Shown: one piece after another, positions 36,570-48,215 of the stretch
Position numbering within the stretch: position 1 is the stretch's first letter
Layout of the letters: each line of letters opens with the position of its first letter
NCBI GenBank assembly: GCA_026724425.1
Contig: JAIUCV010000579.1
Location: 186,001 to 250,000, forward strand
Direction of reading: 5' to 3'
DNA: 64,000 bases
Source: Erythrophleum ivorense
Taxonomy: Eukaryota; Streptophyta; Magnoliopsida; Fabales; Fabaceae
The notes under the pieces: model-generated
What the model was told of the DNA's origin: nothing
Databases searched by the model: none
Seen by the model: only the letters and a program-made list of their open reading frames with translations
Position numbers and translations under genes: made by a program

Positions 36570-38332
36570 TGTTAGCCCAAGATTTTTATTTCATGATAAC
36601 AAAATTCTTAAGTTAAATTTATAAAAATATTAAATTTAAATAATTAAATATTGTTTATTATTTTATTGTATTAAAAGTTATTTAATTTATTTTTAATAGA
36701 TAATAATTATTATTAAAAGAGAAATAAAATAAATTAAAATAGAGTATTGTGTTAATAGATAATATTTTGATTGAAATATTCTATTTAGACCAATTGATTA
36801 AACTTCTTGTTATTTACTTTATTTTATTGGATTTTTTAATTGGATTGGGCTTATAATTTGTTTGGGTTATAATATTAAGTTTCATTCTATTTTGTTGGGT
36901 CTCGTTGATCTGCACATTTTAATATAAAAAAATTATAAAATGTATTTGAATAAAAAATATAAAATGCAAAAAAGAAGTAACAAAATGATTATAATACTTT
37001 TGGTTACAAAAGTCAAAATGTATAGATACATTAATTGCATTTAATAAGCTTTGAAAGTAAAATTTATATATTACTTCTTTTTTAAAACATGGCATGATTA
37101 GAACCAAAGAAGCCAATAACAAATTGCTTTACACATTTTATAATAAAAGAAACATTTTCAAAAATATGACATAGCTTAAACAATTGAAGAAATATAAAAT
37201 ATATATTTCAATTCTTTTCATTACTAAAGTCAAATATTTACAGGTTGTGCAAAGATATTTTAAGAGGCTTTAAGGCAAAGAAAATAAAGAAAAAGTGATA
37301 TTTTCTTTCACATTATCTTATTTTCACTTACTTTATTTGATGCATTAAATGAGAAGTCAACAGAGGAAGTATTTTTCTTTATAACTACTAGAATAATTAG
37401 AGGAAAGAAGGAAAGTAAAGCTTATGCAAGTCGTAAGTTGTCTTCATATTTACCTATACTTCATGATAAGCAAGATAAATAAAAAAGGCAACAAATATTT
37501 TGAAAATTCCTCTCTCTCCTTTAGTGACTATTTTTAAAGCTATTTTTCAACAAAAATATTTTAAAATTTCTATATAAATGGAAGAAGATGAATAAAAAAA
37601 TGCAATGACAATATAGTTTTTTTGTTTCCTTCATCTTATCTAAGTTGAATTTCTAGTATTATCTAACTTAACAAAGTTTTAAAAAGAGTAAGTTTATTGT
37701 AATCTTTTTCTTAATAAGGGTTCTAAATTTATTCTCATATCATTCTATAAATTAAATTTAGAGTGAGCTTAATAAACAATCCTTGAGGAGAATGAATTTT
37801 GGGTGAGATTGTATAAAACCCAAGTGTTATGTTAATTTGAGGTGAATTAAGAAATCTTGTATCGGTGGTGAGTATGTTAAAACCATTTCTATTATAATAT
37901 GAAGATTGATTAAAGAAAATCTAGTAGAATTTAAGAAAATTTGGCATAGGCCAAAGGCAAAATCAAGATAAATTTGGTGATATTATTCTCTCTTTAATTT
38001 TGTCTCTTTTATTGCTTTATTTTTAAAACTACTTCAAATTTAAAGGTTGTTCTACTTTCTTATTTGGATAATGTTTTAAATTTATACTAACTTACTTTAA
38101 TGCTTGTGTGTCCTTTTTTACCGTTGCATATTTAACTTTTTCCACTTTTGGATAATTCTCCACTTAGATACACAAACTCGCTCCATTTTCATATAACTCG
38201 CTCCACTTGCTGACTTTGTTTAATATTTGCTCGCTTTACTTTGTGCTTGTTCTACTTTTATATTTACAAAATTTTGTATTATTTAACTTTTTGTATACCA
38301 CATTTATTCACCTTCTCTTAAAATAATTATCA
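36570..38332 (+). repeat. 5' LTR of the copia element
   Basis: 1763 bp, TGTTAGCCC..AATTATCA. It aligns landmark by landmark with 41982-43806, including TCATTCTATTTTGTTGGGTCT..GATCTGCACA(T/C) near 36880-36915. Confidence 0.85.
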
Positions 38333-38333
38333 A

Positions 38334-38348
38334 TTGGTATTAGAGTTG
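38334..38348 (+). other. Primer-binding site of the copia element
   Basis: TTGGTATTAGAGTTG lies just inside the 5' LTR and resembles the plant copia site TGGTATCAGAGC with two or three changes. Confidence 0.75.
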
Positions 38349-38434
38349 GTTTCACTTTTTTTGTTGGTGCTTGATAGCAAAGAGATAAGATGATTTGTTA
38401 TTTTTGTAGAAAAATTATGTATATTATGTTATAT

Positions 38435-39480
38435 ATTGATGGAAGGTTTTAATATTATTAAACCCTATTTCCTTGCTATTATTAGCTTTAGATTTTGGAA
38501 AGCTATAAGGATAGCCTTTTCTTAAATCTCTTGATGTAAATATATGAGATGTAATAGAAAATAATTTTATGCATAAACAAGTGAAAATTGGGATAAAAAT
38601 GGTAAAAATTTATTTTCCTTGAATATTAGAATCATACATATATTGTACAGTTTTTTAAATTGTTATAATTATGTCAAAATAAAAAATGGCTTTAGTGCTA
38701 GGGATATATGGAACACTTTTTAATTCTTATATATTGTTGAATATGAGAATATTGACAATTTTTAATAAATTGTGCAAAAGAGAAAACATGTGTAGCTCTT
38801 GAAGATGATTAACATCAAATCAAGGAATAAGTTATTGCAAGCTTAACTAAGAAGAAATAACTCTGCGAACTCAATACCAACAATAGAAAAGAAGAGGATT
38901 AATGAAAAGAGCTTATTAGGTAAAAATTGAAAAATTTACATTTTATAATTCATAAGGAATTAAAGATATATGATTATGAACTTGCCACCAATCATGTTCA
39001 TAAAAAATTGCCATATGTATTTAATGAGCTTCATGATACAATGTCTTCCAATTCTAAATACTCAAGTTGTTGTAAGGGGAATAATATGTTTATTGAAATT
39101 TCAACTACTTCAAGGCATGTTAAAGAAAATAAAAATGTATCTTTTGAAACTTTGAAAGAAATAATTTAAAAAAAATTCCAAACAAAAGGCAAAAGTGTTA
39201 TAATAGCATTCAAAATGCTTGTCCCTCTATTATTTGTAATTATTACGATCATCAATAACATATTTCTCACTTGTGCCCCATTAGAAGAAATTCTTGTGTG
39301 AAAAAGAAATATGTTTGTGTTACTAGAGGCTTTAAAGGTCTTGATACTGATATTCAAGTACTTAAGTTAAGATGGCTACTAAAATATTCTTTTATTGACT
39401 TAATTATGCATAATATTTCTAAAAAAAATGGACAAATTAATCCAAAGAAGGAGAAACCCTCAAAGAAAACTTCTTAAGCA
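38435..39480 (+). pseudogene. Decayed copia-type gag
   Basis: Fragments in several frames keep the order of a plant copia gag: a FWK-containing N-terminal motif near 38495, then a SLDVNI-stop-DVIENNF stretch near 38540-38580 where a conserved Trp codon is TGA. Next comes an ARDIWNTF motif near 38697-38720. A zinc knuckle at 39235-39276 has C, H and C in place, but the second Cys is Tyr and a stop interrupts it. Lys-rich W/PK-type segments follow to about 39890. Stops and shifts exclude function. Confidence 0.75.
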
Positions 39481-41049
39481 CATAAAGTAGGACTTGCAAA
39501 ATCTATACCTTACAAAAAGAAACAAATGTTAAGAAAAAAACATTTTCCACACATTAAGATAAAGGTATCAAATTATGAAACAACTTATGTTACTATTGTT
39601 GACATTCTCTAAAGTATATTATTTATGACCTTAGGTATAAGTATTGCATTGATTATGAATATATCGTCATTAATACACATTTGATTATAATTCATGCCCT
39701 TAAATTATTATTTTGAATAAATTACTTACATTACTTAGTATCAATATCTCTTATACTTCGTAGAATTATGCTTTAAAGAAAAATCAATATGTTTGTCCAA
39801 AAGATTTATGGGTACTTAAAGGTATTTATGCATATAAGAAAGAAGAAACCAACCTTATAGAATCCAAGAAAGTTTGCATACCAAAATTGAAATGATCTTT
39901 ACATGTAGCTATATGTTTAAGATTTGAATTCAAAAAAAGATCAACTAAAGAAACTTTCAATGCATATGAAGAAACTCTCAATGCATATAAAGAAAGTTTC
40001 ACATTGAGTGATGAAAGTTAAATGTGAAAGCAAGTTAGTAGAGCAATGGAAAGTAATGAAAATTAAACTAGCATTGTTGTCTTAAAATTTCAAGTTTTAA
40101 GAAGATGTCGAGTACTCTAAAGATAAAATTAGTATGGTAAATCATATATGATTAATTCTTATGGCATGTTAAATTTTTTAAATTGGTTTAAAAGCTACTG
40201 ATTTGTCATGAGTTTTAATGAATTAAGTCTTAGTTAACTAAGTACTAAATATTTTGTGATTCATGTATTTATTAAATTATTGTTATTGATTTAATTACCT
40301 AAAATTATTGCTTATGAACTTTACCTAGTATTTATATGTACAACATTTGCTTGTTTAGTATTAAAATCACATAATTTGTTTACTTTATTATTTATATATG
40401 AATCTAAAGTTAACTACAAATTTTTTATATATGTTAGAGTTAATCTAAAATGAGTTTTACTTAATTGCTCTTTAAAATTTTAAATTATTTTGCTATCTTT
40501 CATTATAAATGTTAAAAAAATATTAGTTGTTAAAGAATCTTTGCATGTCACATTCAATGAAACTAACCATTTTTTTATGAAAATTTTAAATTTAAATAAA
40601 AATGGAGTTAGCATAGGACCAAGTGTTGCCCAAAAAAAAATCATAAAAACTAGTTTAAGCAAACTCATTAAAAAGAAAAGAAAAGAAAAGAAAATAAGTT
40701 GAAATAGAAAAGGAGGAAATTTTGAAGAGTAGTTAAAACAAACTAAAAGTTAAAGCAAACTCCTAACTTCAGAACTAAAAGCCAACGCCAGCTGAAGCAG
40801 AAGAGCAAAAAGAATCGAAAGGCACTCTAAAAAATAACTTTAAATCTTCTTAAGATGAAGCCTCCTCTACTGGAGCCTCCTCCACTTCTTAAGATAAAGC
40901 ATCATCCAATGGAGCATTCCCCCCTTTCTATAGACGAAGCCTCTTCCATTTCCCAAAATGGAGCCTCCACTTTTTAGAATGGAGCTTCCTGCATTTTTTA
41001 GAAATTCTCCCTCACTTCTCAAACTAGGGTTCCCTCCACTATATATATG

Positions 41050-41560
41050 TGCACTTAGTATGTCTTCAAAACTTTTAGGTATACATACAATAAAAGATTT
41101 GAAGTATATGCATGAAGAAATGGAAGCTCATTTTATATTGGATAGGGAATTATGAAATTCTCTTCTATCTTATCCTTTAAAACTTTCATGAAAAATTTAT
41201 TCTTAATAAATTTAGAGTTGTTAATTTCAATTTAAAGTTAACTATATTTGATTGGAGTCACTTGCTTACTAATTTTGTTGGAGTTGCATTTTCTATGGAA
41301 TTACTTACTTTAAGGTATTTATTATTAAAATAAGATGCTCTAGATTTTGTTGATACTCCACTAAATTTTCCTTGTATTATTCATATTTTGTCTTTATGCT
41401 TTACACTCTTAAGTTATCATCTATTTTATGGGATGCCCATATTTAAGAGGAATGATTGCAAACTTTATTGATGTTATCTTGTTTTGCCTTGTTGAAACTT
41501 ATAAGATTATAATTTATGTAAAATATTTGGATAACTCTTGTATCTTAAATATTTATTATC
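41050..41560 (+). pseudogene. Decayed 3' coding block of the copia element, possibly env-like/plant transposon domain
   Basis: Broken frames carry MHEEMEAHFILDREL, then in another frame VVNFNLKLTIFDWSHLLTNF. The second resembles the conserved core of the 'putative plant transposon protein' or Sirevirus env-like region (..RVVNF-V-G..D.SP..L..LVG.). The match is from memory of the pattern and is weak. Its place between gag and the 3' LTR supports it. Confidence 0.35.
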
Positions 41561-41966
41561 CTTTAAAAAAAAAGAGTTTTTCCACTCCTTTACGATAACA
41601 AATGGGAGAAATTTTGATAATACATTACCTAAGTACTTTTGCATGAGCTTCATTGACAAACTAGATATGAAGATACAAAGATTATTAAAGAAGATTCTCT
41701 AAATAATAGCTATTGCACTTTTAATTAACCAAGAATGTTGAGCCACCTCTTGGATGATGTCAAAAAAGGAGAGAAATATTTATGGGACAAAACTATGTTA
41801 ATGCTTGAGCAAGTTCAAAGAAGCAATATCAAGGTCATAACAAGCACATATTCATGGAGGAGCTTCATAAGGAGTACTTTAAACTTACATTTTAATGATT
41901 TTATATTACTACTCCTTATACTTAATATTTCTACAAAGTTTTGTATTTAATAGTTTTGTCATCATA

Positions 41967-41981
41967 AAAAAAATGAGAAAT
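41967..41981 (+). other. Polypurine tract of the copia element
   Basis: AAAAAAAATGAGAAA ends directly at the 3' LTR start, with one T inside the tract. Confidence 0.65.
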
Positions 41982-43806
41982 TGTTGACCCCAAAATTTTG
42001 ATATAACCTTGAATTATTTTAATAATAAAAAAATCTTAAATTAAATTTATAAAAGTATTAAGTTAAAAATAATTAAATATTATTTTTATTATTTTATTTC
42101 ATTAAAGCATCAATTAATTTATTTTTAATAGACAATAATAATTATTGAAAGAGAAATAGAATAAATTAAAATGGGGCATTGTGTTAATATATTATATTTT
42201 GATTAGGCTATTTTATCTAAATCAATTTATTAAACTTAATTTGTTTATTTAATCTTATTAGGCTTTTTAATTTGATTGTGTTTATAATTTGTTTAAGTCA
42301 TAATATTTGAAATTATAATTAAGTTTCATTCTATCTTGTTGGGCCTTATGGATCTGCACACTTTAATGCAATATATATATATATATATATATAATGCTTT
42401 TGAATTAAAAACATGAAATACAAAAGGGAAGCAGCAAAATGATTATAATATATTTTGTTACAAAAGTCAAAATGTGTAGATATATTAATTGTATTGAATG
42501 AGCTTTGAAAGCCAAATTTTTATATTATTTCTTTTAAAAAATGTGGCATGATTGGAATAATACAAGGCCATAACAAATTATTTTACACATTTTATAACAA
42601 AAGAAAAATTTTGGAAAACATGGAATAACTTAAACAAATGAAGAAATATATAATACCTTTTTTCAATTCTTTTTATTACTAAAGTTAAATATGTGTTGAT
42701 TGTTCAAAGGCTATTTCAAAGACTTTAATGCAAAGAAAAAGTAATATTTTATTTCACATTATTTTGTTTTCACCTACTTTGTCTAAAGCATTAAATGAAA
42801 AGTTAATAAAAGAAATCTTTTCTCTACAACTACTAAAATAGTAACCAAAAAAAAAAAGTAAAGTAAAGCTTGTATAAGTTGAAAGTTGTTTTCATACTTA
42901 TCTATGCTTCATAATAAGAAAAAAGGATAAAAAAAGGCAATAGATATTTTGCAAATTCCTCTCTCCTTCAACAACTATTTTTGAAGTTACTTTTTAATAG
43001 AAATATTTTAAAACTTTTATATAAATAGAGGAAGATGAATAAAAGTACATAATGGATTGGAGCATAAGAAGAAAAACTAAAATTATATTATAGCTCTCCT
43101 TTGTTCTTTTTACCTTATTTGGGCTAAGTTTATGCTTTTATCTAGTTTAATAAAATTTTGAAAAAAGTGAGTTTATTATAATTTCTTTCTTGATAAGAGT
43201 TACAAATTTATTCTTATATCATTTTGTAAATTAAATTTAGGGTGAGTTTAGTAAAAAATCTTTGAAAAGAATGAGTTTTGGATAAACTTATATAAAATTC
43301 AAGTTGTATATTAGTTTAAGATAAATTAAGGAATCTTGTATTAGTAGTGAGCATATTAAAATCATTTATATTATAATATGAATATTGATTGAAAAAAATA
43401 TTTTAAAATTTAAGGAGACTGCATATAATTTAAGGGTTGAATTAAAATAAATTTAATAATTTTTTTTCTCTTTTAAGTTTTTCTCTTTTATTGCTTTGTT
43501 TATTAAAGTTATTTTAAAATTGAAAACTACTCCACTTTCTTATTTTGAGGAAGTTTTAAATTTGTACTAACTTACTCTAATGCTTGTGTGTCATTTTTTT
43601 TAGTTGTGTATCTAACTTCCTCCACTTGTATACGCAAACTTGCTTCACTTTAACATAGCTTACTTCACTTGCGTGCAATGATTCGCTTCATCTATCTATA
43701 TTTGCTTGCTCCATTTATTGTTTACTTACTTCACTTTATACTTCTTTTGATTTGATATTTAGAAAATTTGATATTATTTAATTTTTTACACCTCATATGA
43801 TTATCA
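41982..43806 (+). repeat. 3' LTR of the copia element
   Basis: 1825 bp, TGTTGACCCC..GATTATCA. It contains an (AT)n tract (42370-42393) absent from the 5' LTR. Many substitutions and small indels separate the two LTRs. Confidence 0.85.
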
Positions 43807-44099
43807 ATTCATTCTAATACCAATGTTGGTAGTGCCATTTGTCTTGCATGCCATGTTGGTGACGGGGCGCGCATAATCGTATGCAACCCTGCAACCGATC
43901 AACTTCTAGACTTCTCAAACAAGACACACAAGCACAACCTTGGTAAGAACTTCACTCTGGCACCCCTCGCCCATGCACCTCCCCTCTACTTCGTTCATGT
44001 TGGTTATTGTACTGCATGCGTGAAAATGGATTTACATGTAGTAGAGAAGAACAGTGTCTATCTCTAATTGAAATGTGTTGCCTTAAATAATAATGTGTT
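43807..44099. other. Short intergenic stretch
   Basis: Slightly GC-richer than its surroundings (for example GACGGGGCGCGCATAATCG near 43861). No recognisable gene. Confidence 0.4.
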
Positions 44100-44206
44100 T
44101 GTTGTTGTTTTTTTTTTTCCCTTTACTTTTCTTTTTCTTTTTTTTTTTGACCAAAGTGTTCGCTATATTTTACACCAATTTGAAGTGAAGTATTTGTAAA
44201 TCTAAT

Positions 44207-44243
<37 letters not shown>

Positions 44244-44680
44244 GTCATAATATATTTAAAAATTAAAAATACATTTTATTTATTTAAATTAATGTCTAAT
44301 TATAAAATTAATATATAAATTTTAAATTTCATAACTAAACTTTTTTAGAATTACAAATCAACTTTTTGTAGATTCAACTGTTGTTGTTGTTTTTTTTCCC
44401 CTTTATTTTTCTTTTTTTTGGCCAAAGTGTTCGCTATATTTTACACCAATTTGAAGTGAAGTATTTGTAAATCTAATTGTTATATATATATATGTATGTA
44501 TGTATGTATGTATATTTGTTAAAGATAGTTATATATATATTAAGTCATAATATATTTAAAAATTTAAAATACATTTTATTTATTTAAATTAATCTCTAAT
44601 TATAAAATTAATATATAAATTTTAAATTTCAGAACTAAAATATTTTAGAATTACAAATCAACTTTTTGTAGATTCAGCAT
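44100..44680. repeat. Tandem duplication of a ~280 bp AT-rich segment
   Basis: Copy 1 (44100-44378) and copy 2 (44379-44680) share GTTGTTGTT..CCAAAGTGTTCGCTATATTTTACACC and ACAAATCAACTTTTTGTAGATTCA. Copy 2 is longer because an (AT)n tract has become (AT)n(GTAT)n plus about 30 bases (44481-44535). Confidence 0.9.
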
Positions 44681-45045
44681 TAATTTGAGCCAAATATTTT
44701 CATTACAATTAAAATTATATGATCTTTTATTGTTAATTTGAACTGGAATTTAAAGTTAAAGGAGCATTTGATTATGTTTTAAATTTATGTATTGATTTTA
44801 TAATTCAACCTTAATTTAAGAGAATAAAATGTAATTTGAAAAAATTAAATCGTACTAAAAGGGGAAACACACAAATAGCGTATGAGTCATGATTCAGTAC
44901 AAGGATGTGCCCCTCCCCTTCGCCTTTGGTTAGGACAGCCGAATTAGGAAAAGGGGGGGGGGGGGGAATCCTCATAAACAGTGCAATTTTATTATACCAA
45001 AGTTTATTTTCTTTTATCATACAGATTTCATATATATGTAGTAGC
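44681..45045. other. Intergenic with a G14 run
   Basis: A run of 14 G lies at 44953-44966. No gene seen. Confidence 0.5.
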
Positions 45046-46377
45046 GTTTGGATCTTCTCCCGTAGGCTTCTCTCCAATGTCTCTCCCGTAGCAATTTCTA
45101 GCCTTTGATGTCATCCAACGGCTCAGAGATGAAGCAAAATATATACGCTCATGGACCATGCATTTTGGAGATCGGGATCCTCTCCCGTAAAATTGTCTAC
45201 AGTATGTCTCCCATGCCAAATCTCAACCATTCAACTTATCCAACGGCTAAAAAATAAAATAAAATTTACGCGGCTGAATCACCATTTGAAAACGTGCGTT
45301 TCACCACCAGAAAACCCAAAAACGTAGCCAGCTTCCAATCCTCCTTCACGCGATAACGCCGTCAGCGTGGGAGATCTATTCATTTGCCTTCAACCAGCCT
45401 CCATCACGTTTTTTAACTTCAGATTCAACTTCTTCGGTGTTCGGTTAGGCTCAATGGTGATGCTCTTCCCTTCCCGCGTAAATGCCATGGGAGATCTGCT
45501 CCTCCCTTTATGCATCCTCACTCATGATGTAGCAACATCAGATTTGGCTTTCTTGGCGTTCGGCCATGGGAGCTCTGTTGTTCCCTTCATGGCAATGCTA
45601 GTTTGGAGTCTTATATGAGAGTGATTGGGATTCGGCCATGGGAGTTCCGAAAGCTTCTTTTTTTCCAAAAGAAAAAATATTGAGATTTTGCTTGACTGAA
45701 TTTTTTGCTTTATTGGTTTGCTATCTAAATTTTCTATTTTCTTTGTGTATTTGGGTATGTCAATGCTAAAGTTGTGATACTTCTGTATTATTTGTGTATT
45801 TTCTATTCATGGCGGTTATCACTGATTCATTGAGAAAGCTGTGGCCAAGTGACAGAACCTCTGTATTTGCTATTCATGGTGGTTACCTCTGAATTTTCTC
45901 CTTGATTCGTTTGCTATCTGAATTTTCTATATTCTTTGTGTATTTGGGTATGTCAATGCCGAAGTGCGGTATTTCTGTTTTATTTGTGTTTCATATCTTA
46001 TAGTTGAGGTGGATTTACAGGAACCAAGCTTTGATGAAGATTAAATCCGTGGCACTCAATGGTTACAGAAAAGATAGAAAACAGAGAGAAGGGAGATAGC
46101 TAACAGAAAACAGAGGGAAAAAAATGGAGGGAACAAGCTAGCGTAAAAATGGAGGGAAGCAGTCTGTGCAGTATAATCCCTATGAAACGCATTGTTTTTC
46201 TGCTTCTAAATTTGTTCTCCTCAAAAAGGTTCGTTTTGCTGTCCAAAATGCATGTTCCATGAGCGTATATATTCTGCTTCATCTCTGAGCCGTTGGATGA
46301 CATCAAAGGCTGGAAATTGCTACGGGAGAGACATTGGAGAGAAGCCTACGGGAGAAGATCCAAGCGCAACTTAGCTG
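45046..46377. mobile_element. MULE-like non-autonomous element with ~140-bp terminal inverted repeats (1.3 kb)
   Basis: The left terminus GCGTTTGGATCTTCTCCCGT and inverted right terminus GCGCTTGGATCTTCTCCCGT continue matching through TCTCTCCCGTAGCAATTTC, TGATGTCATCCAACGGCTCA and GCATTTTGGA, about 140 bases. Long termini of this kind suggest a Mutator-like element. A target duplication was not found. From 45172 the interior repeats the terminal pattern (GGATCCTCTCCCGTA..TCCAACGGCTAAAAAAT). The core (45330-45660) is GC-richer and repeats the phrase CGGCCATGGGAG. No transposase or known captured gene recognised. Confidence 0.7.
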
Positions 46378-47171
46378 TTCGATGAATTTACCAGCTGAAT
46401 AAAGTAGATGTTTTTAATTTTAATTAATTAATTAATTAATTAATTATGGTGGTGGGCTTAGAAAGGAGGTAAACAGATGTGCTTTTTCACAATCACATTT
46501 TCTGAATTTCAGTATAAACTATTTGATAGATCAACAATCCCTTGAGAGGAAAAGACAAAAAAAAAAAGAAAAAAGAAAAATGGTACAGGTGAAGCATTAT
46601 CTACCCAATCTCTTCGTTCTTTCATTATATAAAAGAACTCGAAAGCAAGATTTTATTGTACTGGTCAAAATTGTAAACTAGTATAGTCTTGTTTTAACAA
46701 ATTATATGACTGGTTTCGACGGAGCTAACTACAGAATGGTTCTTCTGATTGACCCTCCCAGTCCCTATCGATAGCCGCTACAAATCTTACGAATTGCACT
46801 ACGCCTCATTTGCTTGTATAGAGCTGAGTTTAATCACAATTGCGGTTTACATTAAAGTTTTGCATTGGACATAATTTTTTTTCATTTTCTTGTCACATGT
46901 ATGATCACATTTTTTTAGTGATCATTGTGTACTTTCCCCCCTTTATTGTAAGTTGCATTCAGATTTACTGTAGTGGATCTCTTTATAAATTATCAGTATC
47001 TTTCTTCACAATTAAGATAATGCTGTTCCACCATTTTTTTTTTGAATATATATGAATGTATTTACCCAACGGTTTGAAGATTCTACAACGCAATGAATTT
47101 GATCATACTAATGTCGAACACAGCAGATATTTTTTCCCCGACTTTGCAAGATGCATTGTTCTTTTTCTACA
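46378..47171. other. Intergenic, upstream of the PAI pseudogene
   Basis: A (TTAA)n tract lies at about 46418-46446. The ancestral PAI promoter and leader probably lie here; a T-rich stretch ending CTACAG at 47171-47172 looks like a leader-intron acceptor. Confidence 0.4.
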
Positions 47172-48215
47172 GGTTCAACCACTGGAAGTAGCTTGCAACT
47201 CAGAGTTTCGAATTTCCTCAAAAAGGCAAATTCATAGCAGAGATGAAGTACTGTTCAAATGGTAGAACATATTTTCTTTGTAGGCTTGAGAAGGGAAAAC
47301 CTGCACTTTTCCAGTACAAGGTTCTGTGTGAAATATAAAGTTGCCTGCAAATTCACCCAGTTGGAAAATGATCCCGGCTTACCAAAGGAACCTGAAAAAA
47401 AAAAAAAATCGACCTTTGGTTAAGATGTGTGGCATTACATCAGCCAAAGATGCTGCTGTGGCAGCCGAAGCTGGGGCTAATTTTATTGGAATGATCTTGT
47501 GGCCAAACTCGAGACGTTCTGTTTCTCTTTCTGTTGCAAAGGAGATCTCAAAAATTGCAAGGGAATATGGAGCACATCCTGTGGGAGTATTTGTGGATGA
47601 TGATGCAGACACAATATTGAGGGTTTCTGAAGGATGCAACCTTGAATTCGTGCAGGTTTATTTTTGTTTTACCTTTATGTATAATTCCTGTGTCTTAATT
47701 AAATGCTTGATCTCGTAATATCTAGAAAAGCAGCTTCATGGGCATGGATCTCGAGTTGCTTTTCCATCTTTAATTCAGGAAAATCAAGTAATATATGTTC
47801 TTCACGCAAATGAGGATGGAAGCCTGTTAAACACAATTTCTGATGAACAATGTTCTCTGGTTGATTGGGTTCTCGTAGATAGTGCGAAGGGCGGCAGGTA
47901 AAATAATACTTCTTATATAGTTTATGTAAGACAATTTCTCTAATCTTTTTCCCTGCATGGTAATATTATAAAACTTCTAATGAGATATGTTTGCAGTGGC
48001 AAAGCGTTCGATAGTTTAAACTACCAACGATTAAAAGCAAGTATGGTTGGCTATTAGGAGGAGGGATCAATCCTGAGAATGTTTCAGAGGCTTTATCTAC
48101 TCTCAAACCTCAAGGGGTGGATGTTAGTGGTGGCATTTGTGCTTCAGATGGCATCCGGAAAGATCAATCAAGAATAACTTCCTTCATGAATGCCGTGCAT
48201 TCTGCTCAGTATTGA
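47172..48215 (+). pseudogene. PAI: Phosphoribosylanthranilate isomerase (PAI/TRP1 type), disrupted
   Basis: PAI converts phosphoribosylanthranilate to CdRP in plastid tryptophan synthesis. Exons 47172-47655, 47734-47897 and 47997-48215 keep GT..AG introns of 78 and 99 bp. Conserved TIM-barrel parts are present: LVKMCGITSAKDA (catalytic Cys), GANFIGMILWPNSRRSVS, VGVFVDDD, LVDWVLVDSAKGG (catalytic Asp), GGGINPENVSEALS, VDVSGGICASDGIRKD, ending ..VHSAQY. Damage: in-frame stops TAG 47235 and TGA 47244 in the presumed transit-peptide stretch; an A14 run (47395-47408) that shifts the frame just before the enzyme domain; and a one-base loss near 48034-48041 that sends translation to TAG at 48055, removing the phosphate-binding C-terminal part. 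An ATG at 47367 could open a frame without transit peptide, but that product would still be truncated. Errors in homopolymer reads could explain two of the lesions. Confidence 0.82.

Larger units (their letters stand above)
36570..43806 (+). mobile_element. Ty1-copia-type LTR retrotransposon, decayed and lacking pol (7.2 kb)
   Basis: 5' LTR 36570-38332 and 3' LTR 41982-43806 are co-linear, diverged repeats starting TGTT and ending CA. Two bases after the 5' LTR is TGGTATTAGAGTTGG, a changed copy of the TGGTATCAGAGC primer site complementary to initiator tRNA-Met. Immediately before the 3' LTR is the purine tract AAAAAAAATGAGAAA. The 3.65 kb interior holds copia gag remnants (38435-39480) and a second decayed coding block (41050-41560). 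I find no protease, integrase, reverse transcriptase or RNase H motif, and the interior is too short for a full pol. Flanking 5-mers (GCTCA, ATTCA) do not match fully. LTR divergence and many stops indicate an old, immobile copy. Confidence 0.85.

Noticed and set aside
38927..39477. Two short open frames as host genes
   Set aside because: They are pieces of the decayed copia gag between the LTRs.
44953..44966. G14 run as a G-quadruplex regulatory element
   Set aside because: A lone homopolymer in transposon-rich DNA with no nearby gene start. Length may also be a sequencing uncertainty.
45367..45618. 83-codon open frame as a captured gene
   Set aside because: I recognise no protein family, and the repeated CGGCCATGGGAG phrase explains part of it.
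47056..47265. Frame ending ..RDEVLFKW as first exon of PAI
   Set aside because: Using its frame with the downstream acceptor gives a stop soon after. The transit-peptide-like reading that joins the PAI domain is in another frame.
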